Shown: piece by piece, positions 15,977 through 22,652 of the stretch
How the letters are laid out: every line of letters begins with the position of its first letter
How positions within the stretch are numbered: the stretch's first letter is position 1
The notes under the pieces: model-generated
What the model was told of the DNA's origin: nothing
Seen by the model: only the letters and a program-made list of their open reading frames with translations
The model's database searches: none
Made by a program: the position numbers and the translations under genes
Source: RUG11867 sp964553435
GTDB lineage: Bacteria > Bacillota_I > Bacilli_A > RF39 > UBA660
Direction of reading: 5' to 3'
Assembly (NCBI GenBank): GCA_964553435.1
Contig: CAZKKM010000014.1
Span: 1 to 22,739, forward strand
DNA: 22,739 nt

Positions 15977-17071
15977 ATGAGTAAACGCGGTATTGATCCA
16001 GAGAGAACTGGAAACTTCATTAAGAGATTGAGATTATCTCGTCATCTTACTCAAGAAGATTTAGCTGATTCGATATTTTTAACTAGAAAAGCAGTATCAA
16101 AATGGGAAACTGCAAAATGTGCTCCATCGTTGGATAGTTTAAAGTTGTTGAGTGAAGCTTTAGGTGTAACATTAGACGAACTATCGAACGGAGGGTTCGC
16201 TCCGGTAAAAGAAGAAACGACATTCGATATTATAATAAAATTCTTTAAAGCATCTTGGATGAGAGTAGTAGGTGTAGCTGCCGCAATTTTATTGGCAATT
16301 ATCATCGGTGTGGCAATCGCCTACTATTTTCTTTCTGATAAATCGTATCTTTTGAATTATGAAGATGCCAATTTCACTATCACTAACGGAATAATAGTTT
16401 TATCGTTCAAGGAGAGTTACATCGATATCGGAGATTTGTACTTCAATATCGATGGTGTAACTTCAGATACCAAATTTGATATAGAATTATATTATCAAGA
16501 TGATGCTGGGAACGAAGTGAGCATCATGAGTTTCAATGCCGAAGGATTAATATTTTTAGATAACAACATGCGCGACGAATTGAAAAAGGTTTTGAAAGAA
16601 CATATGGATAGTATTTATTATCGGATGAAGTATGTGGACGCTTCAGGTAAGAAACACAGTTTTGATTTGAAGATGATCGTTGCGAAAAAGACGAAGAAGG
16701 AGATAGAAAAGGCTACTCCGAAAGCAGCTAATCTTCTATCTGACGATTATGTCGAAGATGGAATCAACTTGAGTTTTCTGTTCGATTTGGAAGAGGAACG
16801 TCTGATCGAGATTGCCGCTGCGTCGAAAAATGATTCGAAAAGTAGGTATACGATCAATTATGATTTAGAAGATAATAATCTTTCAATAACATTTGATGCA
16901 GGCAGTGTATTCATTTCGACAAATAGCAAGACAATATCTTTTATTACAGATGAATTAGAATCGGTTACTATTAATAATAATATAATATTCAAAAATGAAA
17001 TATCAGGTACAAACTATAAATCATTATATGATATTGTTAAAGTGCTGCAAAAATTAGTCGATAGCCACTGA
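15977..17071 (+). CDS. XRE-family regulator with one membrane anchor and a large external domain
   Basis: A 364-residue protein. Residues 10-70 are an XRE helix-turn-helix domain (LTQEDLADSIFLTRKAVSKW). One transmembrane helix lies at about 96-119. Residues 120-364 form an apparent extracytoplasmic domain, rich in beta-type alternation and repeating NFTITN/INYDLEDNNLSITFDAG-like stretches; I do not recognise its family. Such a layout resembles membrane-bound one-component regulators and RodZ-like proteins. It has no ribosome site and starts two bases after ychF, so it probably depends on translational coupling. The next gene, 62 bases downstream, has its own -10 and encodes an exported protein, a possible target. 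Confidence 0.75.
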   Translation: MSKRGIDPERTGNFIKRLRLSRHLTQEDLADSIFLTRKAVSKWETAKCAPSLDSLKLLSEALGVTLDELSNGGFAPVKEETTFDIIIKFFKASWMRVVGVAAAILLAIIIGVAIAYYFLSDKSYLLNYEDANFTITNGIIVLSFKESYIDIGDLYFNIDGVTSDTKFDIELYYQDDAGNEVSIMSFNAEGLIFLDNNMRDELKKVLKEHMDSIYYRMKYVDASGKKHSFDLKMIVAKKTKKEIEKATPKAANLLSDDYVEDGINLSFLFDLEEERLIEIAAASKNDSKSRYTINYDLEDNNLSITFDAGSVFISTNSKTISFITDELESVTINNNIIFKNEISGTNYKSLYDIVKVLQKLVDSH

Positions 17072-17099
17072 TAGTAGCATGCGATTTTTGTCCACTATT

Positions 17100-17108
17100 T
17101 GGTATACT
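17100..17108 (+). promoter_or_regulatory. Extended -10 promoter of the exported-protein gene
   Basis: TGG-TATACT (-10 at 17103-17108), followed by TGTGGATAGAAAGGAG and the ATG at 17134. No -35 match. The string TATACTTGT recurs at 18105-18113 before the next gene, hinting at shared control. Confidence 0.5.
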
Positions 17109-17133
17109 TGTGGATAGAAAGGAGTAAAAGAAA

Positions 17134-18009
17134 ATGAAGAAGGTAGGTAGAGGAGTGGTCTTAGGATTGCTCGTAGGATGTTTTCTATATTCAGCAGTAG
17201 AAGCAAAAGAAATCTATTATACTAATGACATTGGAGTCGAGATGACCGAACTCGAATACGATAAGATGACTCAGATCTATTCTGAACGTTATGTGGATAC
17301 ATTGAGTCAAGAAGAATTCGATATGTTAAAAGATGCCAACATAGTAGATTCTGGGGCGATCTATCAAAAGACGACGTATGCACCGGACGGAAGAATTCTC
17401 AAAGACGAATACGTTTCTGAAGAAGAGTACAATCAAGCACCGAGTACCGACGTTTCACAGGAAGGCGACATTATGCCTTACGATTATAAGTACATTGAAA
17501 CTTCATATAAAAAGTTAAGTGGATCTTTAGCTGATTTGGGGAATAGAAAATATGCTTTGATCGGTGCATTGAGTTGGAAGAAAGTTCCGCTTTGTCGTTC
17601 ATACGATGTGTTTGCCTATAGATTCATGCATTTCGATTTCAGTGGATTTGCTGGCCATCAAAATTATTACGTGAATGGTGTTTCCAACAAAATCAACTAC
17701 GATACATCTTCTCCTGGCTATAAACAGCAAGGAAATGGTGCCGGTGTTTCCATGAATCTCGTCGATGGATCGAACATAACTGGCTATGAATTGGCAGTTA
17801 CAACAAGTTTAACTGTCAATACTACGAACTACACACAAGCACATGCATATGTTTCATATCAACATGCACAGAGTGACTTGACTAGAGAACAATCTTTGGG
17901 TTATACCTTAAATGTAGCTGGACTCGGAAATGTCATATTGTTCAATAGCAGTACAGTTGCTGCTAAGTACGATGGCATGAGCGGTGTTCATTTAACAGCA
18001 CAGATATAA
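17134..18009 (+). CDS. Exported protein of unknown family (relative of the 21293-22231 product)
   Basis: A 291-residue protein with an N-terminal signal (KK, then a hydrophobic run to VEA, cleavage likely near residue 24; LVGC at 13-16 could also be read as a lipobox). Residues 26-70 hold a twofold motif, MTELEYDKM and LSQEEFDML. The C-terminal domain (about 145-291) contains WKKVPLCRSYD (148-158), GAGVSMNLVDG (202-212) and YVSYQHA (239-245), all echoed in the protein at 21293-22231 (WKTMPVVRSYD, SGVSISQNLVDD, AGSYQHA). The two are homologues of a secreted family I cannot name. AAAGGAG precedes the ATG; a terminator follows. Composition is native (several TCGA words), so this looks like the resident copy. 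It follows a membrane-bound XRE regulator that may control it. Confidence 0.75.
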   Translation: MKKVGRGVVLGLLVGCFLYSAVEAKEIYYTNDIGVEMTELEYDKMTQIYSERYVDTLSQEEFDMLKDANIVDSGAIYQKTTYAPDGRILKDEYVSEEEYNQAPSTDVSQEGDIMPYDYKYIETSYKKLSGSLADLGNRKYALIGALSWKKVPLCRSYDVFAYRFMHFDFSGFAGHQNYYVNGVSNKINYDTSSPGYKQQGNGAGVSMNLVDGSNITGYELAVTTSLTVNTTNYTQAHAYVSYQHAQSDLTREQSLGYTLNVAGLGNVILFNSSTVAAKYDGMSGVHLTAQI

Positions 18010-18016
18010 TCATAAT

Positions 18017-18050
18017 TAAAAGTGATATCTTAAAAGGTATCGCTTTTTTT
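18017..18050 (+). terminator. Terminator after the exported-protein gene
   Basis: AAAAGTGATATC pairs with GGTATCGCTTTT around a short loop, with two G-T pairs, and ends in TTTTTTT. Confidence 0.8.
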
Positions 18051-18101
18051 GTAAACGTTCGTGTCTTTAATAAAAATTAGATTTATTATATGATAGAAAG
18101 A

Positions 18102-18110
18102 TGATATACT
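18102..18110 (+). promoter_or_regulatory. Extended -10 promoter of the DUF4282-like gene
   Basis: TGA-TATACT (-10 at 18105-18110); the start is near 18117, with AAAGGAG next, giving a leader of about 20 nt. The -35 is weak (TTTATT). Confidence 0.5.
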
Positions 18111-18136
18111 TGTATTAGGAAAGGAGATTGTGTAAA

Positions 18137-18592
18137 GTGTATAACGATTTCTATAATACGAATCTGATTTCAGCCAGCGGAGCTGACGTTACTTGGACTA
18201 TCGTGTCTGTCGTTTTAGCAATAGTCGGTGGACTCGCGATCTATGCTATATTCGTTGCCAAGAAAAACGATGGCATTTACGATGGATTCTTGGAATGGCT
18301 ACATAATTTTTTGAATTTCAAAACGTTTTTTATAGAAACCATTCTAAAAGCCATGTACATCATTTCGGCTATCTTTATAACACTTAGTTCATTCAGCTTT
18401 ATAAGGGTTAGCATAGCATCATTCTTTGCAGTTTTAGTCTTTGGTAATTTATTTGCAAGAATCGGTTATGAAATGGTATTGATGTTGATAACTTTGGTTA
18501 ATAATACGACTGAGATCAACAACAAGCTTAGTGGTTCTAAAAAAGAGACAGTTTCTAAACCGAAGAAAAAAGACAACGAAGAAGAAAAATAA
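18137..18592 (+). CDS. Small membrane protein resembling DUF4282
   Basis: About 151 residues. Three hydrophobic segments (about 19-42, 68-90 and 92-118, counted from the GTG) surround FLNFKTFFIETILKAMYIIS and RIGYEMVLMLITLVNNTTEI. That spacing, Phe-rich start then membrane pair then Arg-x3-Glu helix, resembles the DUF4282 family, membrane proteins of unknown role. The C-terminal 25 residues are a Lys/Glu-rich cytoplasmic tail. TTG at 18128 is only one base from GGAG, so GTG at 18137 (spacing ten) is the better start. A bidirectional terminator separates it from the convergent SleB-type gene. Confidence 0.6.
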   Translation: MYNDFYNTNLISASGADVTWTIVSVVLAIVGGLAIYAIFVAKKNDGIYDGFLEWLHNFLNFKTFFIETILKAMYIISAIFITLSSFSFIRVSIASFFAVLVFGNLFARIGYEMVLMLITLVNNTTEINNKLSGSKKETVSKPKKKDNEEEK

Positions 18593-18595
18593 TTT

Positions 18596-18627
18596 AAAAG
18601 CTCTCGACTTTATAGCGAGAGCTTTTT
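18596..18627. terminator. Bidirectional terminator between convergent genes
   Basis: AAAAGCTCTCG and CGAGAGCTTTT form an eleven-pair perfect stem with a nine-base loop. The A-run and T-run on either side serve both the plus-strand membrane gene and the minus-strand hydrolase gene. Confidence 0.88.
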
Positions 18628-18629
18628 GA

Positions 18630-19055
18630 TCAATATAATTCGTGACATGCACCGCTTTCCGGTTTATAAAAGCAATGGCTTTTATATTTTCCCGAGTAAG
18701 GCTGAGAATAAAACGATGATTTACAATTTTGATTAGTCGGCGGAGCATAAAACCATAAAGCATGAGTTGCGGGGTAGTAGTATTCTCCACGCAGACAACG
18801 TTCGGCAAGTTCTTTTTCTTGGCTGGTAGATTTGCTATAGAAAAGGGAACTGTTTACTCCAGAAAATCCTCCGGGATTCTGATATACTACATCGTATATA
18901 GTTCGGATATCTTTAAAAGTATAACAATTGGCAATACTGCGATTGACAATGACATTTCCGACCATGAGCATTCCTAAATTACCTTCGCCGAGAGCTTCTG
19001 CTCTCATCAATCTTGCCATCAAATCTAGTTCTTTGGAAGTATAATTTACTAACAT
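18630..19055 (-). CDS. SleB-type cell wall hydrolase (Hydrolase_2)
   Basis: A 141-residue protein matching the SleB/CwlJ catalytic domain (PF07486), which cleaves peptidoglycan glycan strands. Family marks are LMARLMRAEALGEG with the catalytic Glu, MVGNVIVNR, YDVVYQNPGGFSGV, and AERCLRGEYYYPATHALWFY near the end. It has only the catalytic domain and no signal peptide or anchor, as in CwlJ. It therefore needs another way out, or acts late or in a special setting. AGGTGATAGT precedes the ATG. TATAAT lies 17 bases upstream, and the 15-bp palindrome at 19134-19148 is about 80 bases upstream. Confidence 0.85.
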   Translation of the reverse strand: MLVNYTSKELDLMARLMRAEALGEGNLGMLMVGNVIVNRSIANCYTFKDIRTIYDVVYQNPGGFSGVNSSLFYSKSTSQEKELAERCLRGEYYYPATHALWFYAPPTNQNCKSSFYSQPYSGKYKSHCFYKPESGACHELY

Positions 19056-19071
19056 ACTATCACCTATAAGT

Positions 19072-19077
19072 ATTATA
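19072..19077 (-). promoter_or_regulatory. -10 box of the SleB-type gene
   Basis: TATAAT on the minus strand, then seven bases, then GGTGAT and the ATG at 19055. The leader is predicted to be under 12 nt. No -35 match. Confidence 0.5.
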
Positions 19078-19133
19078 TGTTTTTTTAAGCAAAAGGTCCT
19101 GTTTAAATTAAATTAGTGAAATGAAGATGTACG

Positions 19134-19148
19134 ACTAATCTGATTAGT
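19134..19148. promoter_or_regulatory. Second copy of the ACTAAT-n3-ATTAGT palindrome
   Basis: ACTAAT-CTG-ATTAGT differs from the tetR leader site (2272-2286) only at one spacer base. It lies between the end of the radical SAM gene (19155) and the start of the SleB-type gene (19055), upstream of the latter. No T-run follows on either strand, so it is not a terminator. It may be a second operator of the TetR regulator. Confidence 0.45.
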
Positions 19149-19154
19149 TTATAA

Positions 19155-20447
19155 TCAAACGCGATAAACATTTTTACCATTAAACTTGCTTTTTTTCACT
19201 AGACGTTTAGGCGACTCATCAATTACATTGCCAGGTTCGAGATCTTCGAATCTTTTACTTTGACTTAAAGCAATTTGTGAGTTATCACACTCAAAAATAT
19301 GATAGCCATCTAAATTTCCAATAAACAACATAGTATTAAAACTTTTCATGTGGCTACTTAATAAGTTAAAATTTACGATGCTAATATGATCCAATAAATA
19401 TTTAGTATGCTGCCTTTTTTCTTTGTCTGGTATCTGTGGAAATTTACTTGATGGAAGCATTCCGAAATCGACATATTCGCAAACTCCTTCATAATAAATT
19501 CCTCTATTTTTTAGGTAATCGATTGTCAAGTCTAAATCATCGTAAGTCTCAGTTGGAAAACCACTCATCAATACCGTATCAACATATTTGCCTGCATCGC
19601 GAAGTAATCTGACATAATAATCATATTGTTCTAATGTGTGATTTCTTCCCATCAATTTGAGCAATCGATCACTGGCAGTTTCCAATTGCATACCAACACT
19701 TTTGACTTTTGGATTGTTCACGAGTTCATAAATCAATTCGGGATACATATTAGCAGCGCATAGTTCATTGATTCTTATATTTAATAGTCCCTCTTCATTT
19801 GATATCTCATGTATAATCTTATGTAAAACTCTTTCCTTATACAAATCTATTCCATATAGTGTAGTGTTTTCTCCACTAAAAGTAATACTTCTCGTACCGG
19901 TTCTAATTAAATTTCTTAGATGTTCTAGCGCATGCTCATAAGGAACAGAGATGACCCTAGAATTATTATAATTCGTTTTACAAAAAGTGCATCGATTACT
20001 ACAGCCGTCTTCTAAAAAAAATTGTATAGATGTATTAGTTTTATATAGAAATCTCGTTCGGTTTGTAAGTCTAGTTTTGTAACTATTTCTTTTATTTTCT
20101 GATGCGATATAATTGAATACCGGAATAATAAAGTCTCTATTTTTAATAATTTTAAAGCTATCGTCATCTTTAAGTGCATCAAACAAGCTATCAAATTTAG
20201 TCAGACAACCTACAATGATAACTTTTGTTTTCTTTGGTTTACAACGTTTTAGAAGATACAAATCGTGTAGACATTTTCTTATTGTATCAGCAACTCCAGC
20301 GCAAGTTATATAAAGTAAATAATCAGATTCTTCTAAGCATTTAGCTCTTTCCAGTCCATAATCTTTTAGCTTTTCTATAAATTTTATTTCCAACGTATCT
20401 TCTCTTACACAACCATTTCCAAGTATCGATAATTTCAAAAATTTCAC
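19155..20447 (-). CDS. Radical SAM protein, divergent MiaB-like methylthiotransferase
   Basis: A 430-residue protein. Residues 1-115 resemble the methylthiotransferase N-terminal domain, with its three cluster-binding cysteines in NGC (13), YITCAGVAD (49) and IIVGCL (81). The radical SAM core has CSNRCTFC (149-156), the Cx3Cx2C motif for a second 4Fe-4S cluster, then ITFSGENTTLYG and RINELCAANMYPELI in the places of the GQN and RxSS/P strands. VLMSGFPTET is typical of MiaB and RimO. No clear TRAM domain is seen at the C-terminus. Known relatives add methylthio groups to tRNA or ribosomal protein S12; the substrate here is unknown. It starts with GTG and a weak AGAAAAGAA site. It lies next to a tRNA-Trp fragment in AT-rich, probably acquired DNA. 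Confidence 0.78.
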   Translation of the reverse strand: MKFLKLSILGNGCVREDTLEIKFIEKLKDYGLERAKCLEESDYLLYITCAGVADTIRKCLHDLYLLKRCKPKKTKVIIVGCLTKFDSLFDALKDDDSFKIIKNRDFIIPVFNYIASENKRNSYKTRLTNRTRFLYKTNTSIQFFLEDGCSNRCTFCKTNYNNSRVISVPYEHALEHLRNLIRTGTRSITFSGENTTLYGIDLYKERVLHKIIHEISNEEGLLNIRINELCAANMYPELIYELVNNPKVKSVGMQLETASDRLLKLMGRNHTLEQYDYYVRLLRDAGKYVDTVLMSGFPTETYDDLDLTIDYLKNRGIYYEGVCEYVDFGMLPSSKFPQIPDKEKRQHTKYLLDHISIVNFNLLSSHMKSFNTMLFIGNLDGYHIFECDNSQIALSQSKRFEDLEPGNVIDESPKRLVKKSKFNGKNVYRV

Positions 20448-20464
20448 TTCTTTTCTATTAAGCT

Positions 20465-20492
20465 ATTATACTGATTATAGAAATAAAATCAA
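20465..20492 (-). promoter_or_regulatory. Promoter of the radical SAM gene
   Basis: On the minus strand -35 TTGATT (20492-20487), a 16-base spacer and -10 TATAAT (20470-20465). Transcription would start about 11 bases before the GTG. Confidence 0.6.
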
Positions 20493-20513
20493 TTATTTAT
20501 AAGAATTGTATAT

Positions 20514-20541
20514 AAAAAAGTTCCAAGACAAAGTCTGGAAC
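20514..20541 (-). terminator. Terminator downstream of the first tRNA-Trp fragment
   Basis: On the minus strand GTTCCAGAC-TTT-GTCTTGGAAC (nine pairs with one bulged base), followed by TTTTTT. It sits 13 bases after the tRNA 3' CCA, as in a normal tRNA transcription unit. Confidence 0.82.
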
Positions 20542-20554
20542 ATCGATTTTTATT

Positions 20555-20597
20555 TGGCAGGGGCGGAGAGAATCGAACTCTCATCAAAAGTTTTGGA
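20555..20597 (-). repeat. tRNA-Trp 3'-half fragment, copy 1 (putative attachment site)
   Basis: On the minus strand the 43 bases run from the anticodon loop to the end of a tRNA: TCCAAA (anticodon CCA), anticodon-stem 3' side ACTTT, TGAT variable loop, T-arm GAGAG-TTCGATT-CTCTC, acceptor CGCCCCT, discriminator G and encoded CCA. These are the features of bacterial tRNA-Trp, whose 5' end should read AGGGGCG; that is absent upstream, so the gene is only a 3' half. It matches copy 2 (22653-22695) with one mismatch. CAAAACTTTTG inside it is a short inverted repeat, typical of recombinase core sites. Confidence 0.85.
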
Positions 20598-20700
20598 TCC
20601 AACTGCTGAACCATAAACAAACCATATTACAGCAAATCAAAGAAAAGTATTTTGTAAATTTCCGGTTTTTACTTGAAATTTAGCTTTATTTTCTTGAACT

Positions 20701-21267
20701 CTAATAAGAGTTAGCTTTTTTAAATGTAGCATATAAATTACAATTTAACTCATCATTGGATAATTCGCAATACCATAATGGATTATTATTATCTGGCATA
20801 AAAGTTATTTCAAAGTCATTAACTTCATATTTTCCATTTTCGGTAGTATTGTTCTTATTATTTAGAGTTAGCGAGTATGTTAAATTATCATTGATTAATA
20901 GTTGATAGGGATCTTCATAATTATTAGCAAATATTGGATTTCCTGATGCATCAATTGATATGACTGTTTTATGTTGAGTTCCATCAGCTTCCCAATGCCC
21001 AATATATTTTGAATAATCTTCCCTTGATTTACACTTATAAGTATATGGCTTAAATCTAATATTAAATTCAATGTTATTTTCTTCTTTTACACAGTAATAA
21101 GCATCTACTAATAAACCTTTATCAACATATCCACCGTTACTATATATTTTTTCTCTTATATGCATAAATGGGCTATTCTTAAAAACTACTGCTTGAATAG
21201 TATCTATAATTATTATACTTAAAATAGATATAATGATTATCAAAATTATTTTTGTTCGCTTTTTCAT
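20701..21267 (-). CDS. Membrane-anchored protein of unknown function
   Basis: A 188-residue protein with a short basic N-terminus and one transmembrane helix (about 7-27), the rest outside. The external part begins SPFMHIREKIYSNGGYVDKG and VDAYYC, a pattern loosely like the tail of the XRE protein at 1466-2176 (PMFRL...FYDVYRC). After residue 90 it continues IGHWEADGT, TYSLTLNN, GKYEVNDFEITFMPD, a beta-rich stretch like small lipocalin-type or DUF-type exported domains. Four to five Cys (in YYC, YKC, WYC, LNC) may form disulfides. I do not recognise the family. AAAGGTG precedes the ATG. It is the second gene of an operon, 25 bases after the 21293-22231 gene. Confidence 0.65.
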   Translation of the reverse strand: MKKRTKIILIIIISILSIIIIDTIQAVVFKNSPFMHIREKIYSNGGYVDKGLLVDAYYCVKEENNIEFNIRFKPYTYKCKSREDYSKYIGHWEADGTQHKTVISIDASGNPIFANNYEDPYQLLINDNLTYSLTLNNKNNTTENGKYEVNDFEITFMPDNNNPLWYCELSNDELNCNLYATFKKANSY

Positions 21268-21292
21268 ATACTACACCTTTTCTCATATTATC

Positions 21293-22231
21293 TTAACACG
21301 TCCATAGATGGGTTGTCCAGTTAAAACATACACCTTGCATATTATCCCAATTGCTCCAGGAAGTTTTCCAGTCAAATACTTTTCCCATTCCCCATCCGCT
21401 AAAATTGAAATTCTTTGATGTTGCAAGATCAATATCTCTCACGGCATGTTGATATGAACCAGCAACTTGCAAATTATAGTCAGAATTGCTACCATAAACA
21501 TATAAATCATTTTGTATATATGAATATGCATCATCAACAAGGTTTTGTGATATACTTACACCACTTTGCTCTGTATCACTGATCTTCATATTTGTTCCCA
21601 TATAACTATAATCTACATATTGATGAGGTGTCTGCTGAGCGGCTGTATTAAACCATTGACGACCAATAGCTCTTGTCATTGTGAAATTATTAAAGAGTAA
21701 ACCTATGGTATCGTAAGACCTTACTACAGGCATAGTCTTCCATTGATTTATCAGCATTAATTTTTCATCTGGTATTTTTTCATAAATAACGAATAATCTT
21801 TTTGCTGCTGTCTCCCAACAATCTGCCGATCCAGAAACATCACAATAATCTCTTCTTTGTATTGGTTTCCAANNNNNNNNNNCTGCGGATAATTGCTTTT
21901 CTGTTACAATATCATTACTTGAGTTTTCTCCATCAATATAGGTAGATATTTCTACATATTTAACAGCATAATTAAGAACGGGAATTAAATCGCCATTATC
22001 ATCAAACCATTCTTCACCTATCTTAAATGGTTGTTCTTCATATAATTTTTTTAAATCAGGAGTAGCTTGACTCAAAAATTTTGAAACTCTGTCAGTGTCT
22101 TTTACAACATCGACATTTTTAATCTTAGCACTATCTAAGTCATCCTCCAAGCAAACTTCACTTGCATTTACTGTATTTATTCCAAATAGAAGTATAAAAG
22201 ACATGATTGATATAATTGTTTTCTTTTTCAT
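21293..22231 (-). CDS. Exported protein, relative of the 17134-18009 product, with an assembly gap
   Basis: About 312 residues as assembled. A classic signal peptide (KKK, hydrophobic to VNA, cleavage near residue 23) is followed by an acidic region with IGEEWFDDNGDLIPVLNYAV. The C-terminal domain (about 160-312) shares WKTMPVVRSYD (164-174), SGVSISQNLVDD (223-234) and AGSYQHA (257-263) with the exported protein at 17134-18009, in the same order and spacing class. Five Cys outside the signal peptide and a Trp-rich end (WDNMQGVCFNWTTHLWTC) are distinctive. Ten N at 21873-21882 interrupt it at about residue 117, so length and frame there are uncertain. GAAAGGAAA precedes the ATG. Function unknown; a secreted effector or adhesin-like role would be guesswork. 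Confidence 0.68.
   Translation of the reverse strand: MKKKTIISIMSFILLFGINTVNASEVCLEDDLDSAKIKNVDVVKDTDRVSKFLSQATPDLKKLYEEQPFKIGEEWFDDNGDLIPVLNYAVKYVEISTYIDGENSSNDIVTEKQLSAXXXXWKPIQRRDYCDVSGSADCWETAAKRLFVIYEKIPDEKLMLINQWKTMPVVRSYDTIGLLFNNFTMTRAIGRQWFNTAAQQTPHQYVDYSYMGTNMKISDTEQSGVSISQNLVDDAYSYIQNDLYVYGSNSDYNLQVAGSYQHAVRDIDLATSKNFNFSGWGMGKVFDWKTSWSNWDNMQGVCFNWTTHLWTC
21873..21882. other. Assembly gap (10 N)
   Basis: Ten undetermined bases inside the exported-protein gene, probably a scaffold join with arbitrary length. Both sides happen to be in the same frame, so the true gap is likely a multiple of three plus one, or the join is correct by chance. Confidence 0.95.
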
Positions 22232-22596
22232 TTTTATTTCCTTTCATTTTAATTTTTATGTTTTGTATCATTAATTTTAAATTGACTAAAATAACTTGCA
22301 AAATTGCAAATTTCATTTGATTATAAATAGTCGTAGAATCTAATTATTTAAAAGCTCCACACATCACCTGCTTTACATATTGAAAAATAAACAAATTAGC
22401 TAGCATAATAATTTACTTTTCAAATAAATTTTAATATTGCTATATATAAAAAGCAATTAAAATCACTAATTTTAATGTCGAAAAAAAGTAGCTCTTTTTG
22501 TTTTTCATAAATAAATGTAATATTCTTATTCTAAATTATTAGTTACCTCTTACGTATTGTTTGAGGACAATTATAATTTTTTATTATAAAATATAG
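22232..22596. other. AT-rich intergenic region, no gene seen
   Basis: About 365 bases between the exported-protein gene and the terminator behind tRNA copy 2. No reading frame of note. It holds two TTGCAA palindromes eight bases apart (22296-22301 and 22304-22309), upstream of the exported-protein gene, and an imperfect inverted repeat (22427-22440 with 22453-22463, ATTTTAAT..TGC and GCAATTAAAAT). On the minus strand a possible -10 TGATACAAA lies near 22265. None is firmly supported as regulatory. Confidence 0.5.
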
Positions 22597-22638
22597 AAAA
22601 GACTGTAATAAAATTAGATAGTTAATTTCATTACAGCC
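22597..22638 (-). terminator. Terminator downstream of the second tRNA-Trp fragment
   Basis: On the minus strand GGCTGTAATGAAATT pairs with AATTTTATTACAGTC over 15 positions (two G-T), eight-base loop, then TTTTC. It lies 14 bases after the tRNA CCA end, parallel to the terminator behind copy 1. Confidence 0.78.
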
Positions 22639-22652
22639 CGCTAAATTTCTAC

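Noticed and set aside
19134..19148. The palindrome as a terminator of the radical SAM gene
   Set aside because: No T-run follows on the minus strand and the stem is only six AT-rich pairs; the match to the tetR leader site favours an operator.
20555..20640. A complete tRNA gene on the minus strand
   Set aside because: The T-arm, acceptor 3' side and CCA are present, but there is no 5' acceptor AGGGGCG, D-arm or pairing anticodon stem upstream. The same holds for 22653-22739 as far as visible.
22296..22309. TTGCAA pair as a regulatory or CRISPR-like repeat
   Set aside because: Two six-base AT-rich palindromes in an AT-rich spacer are not enough; no repeat-spacer arrays were seen anywhere in the window.
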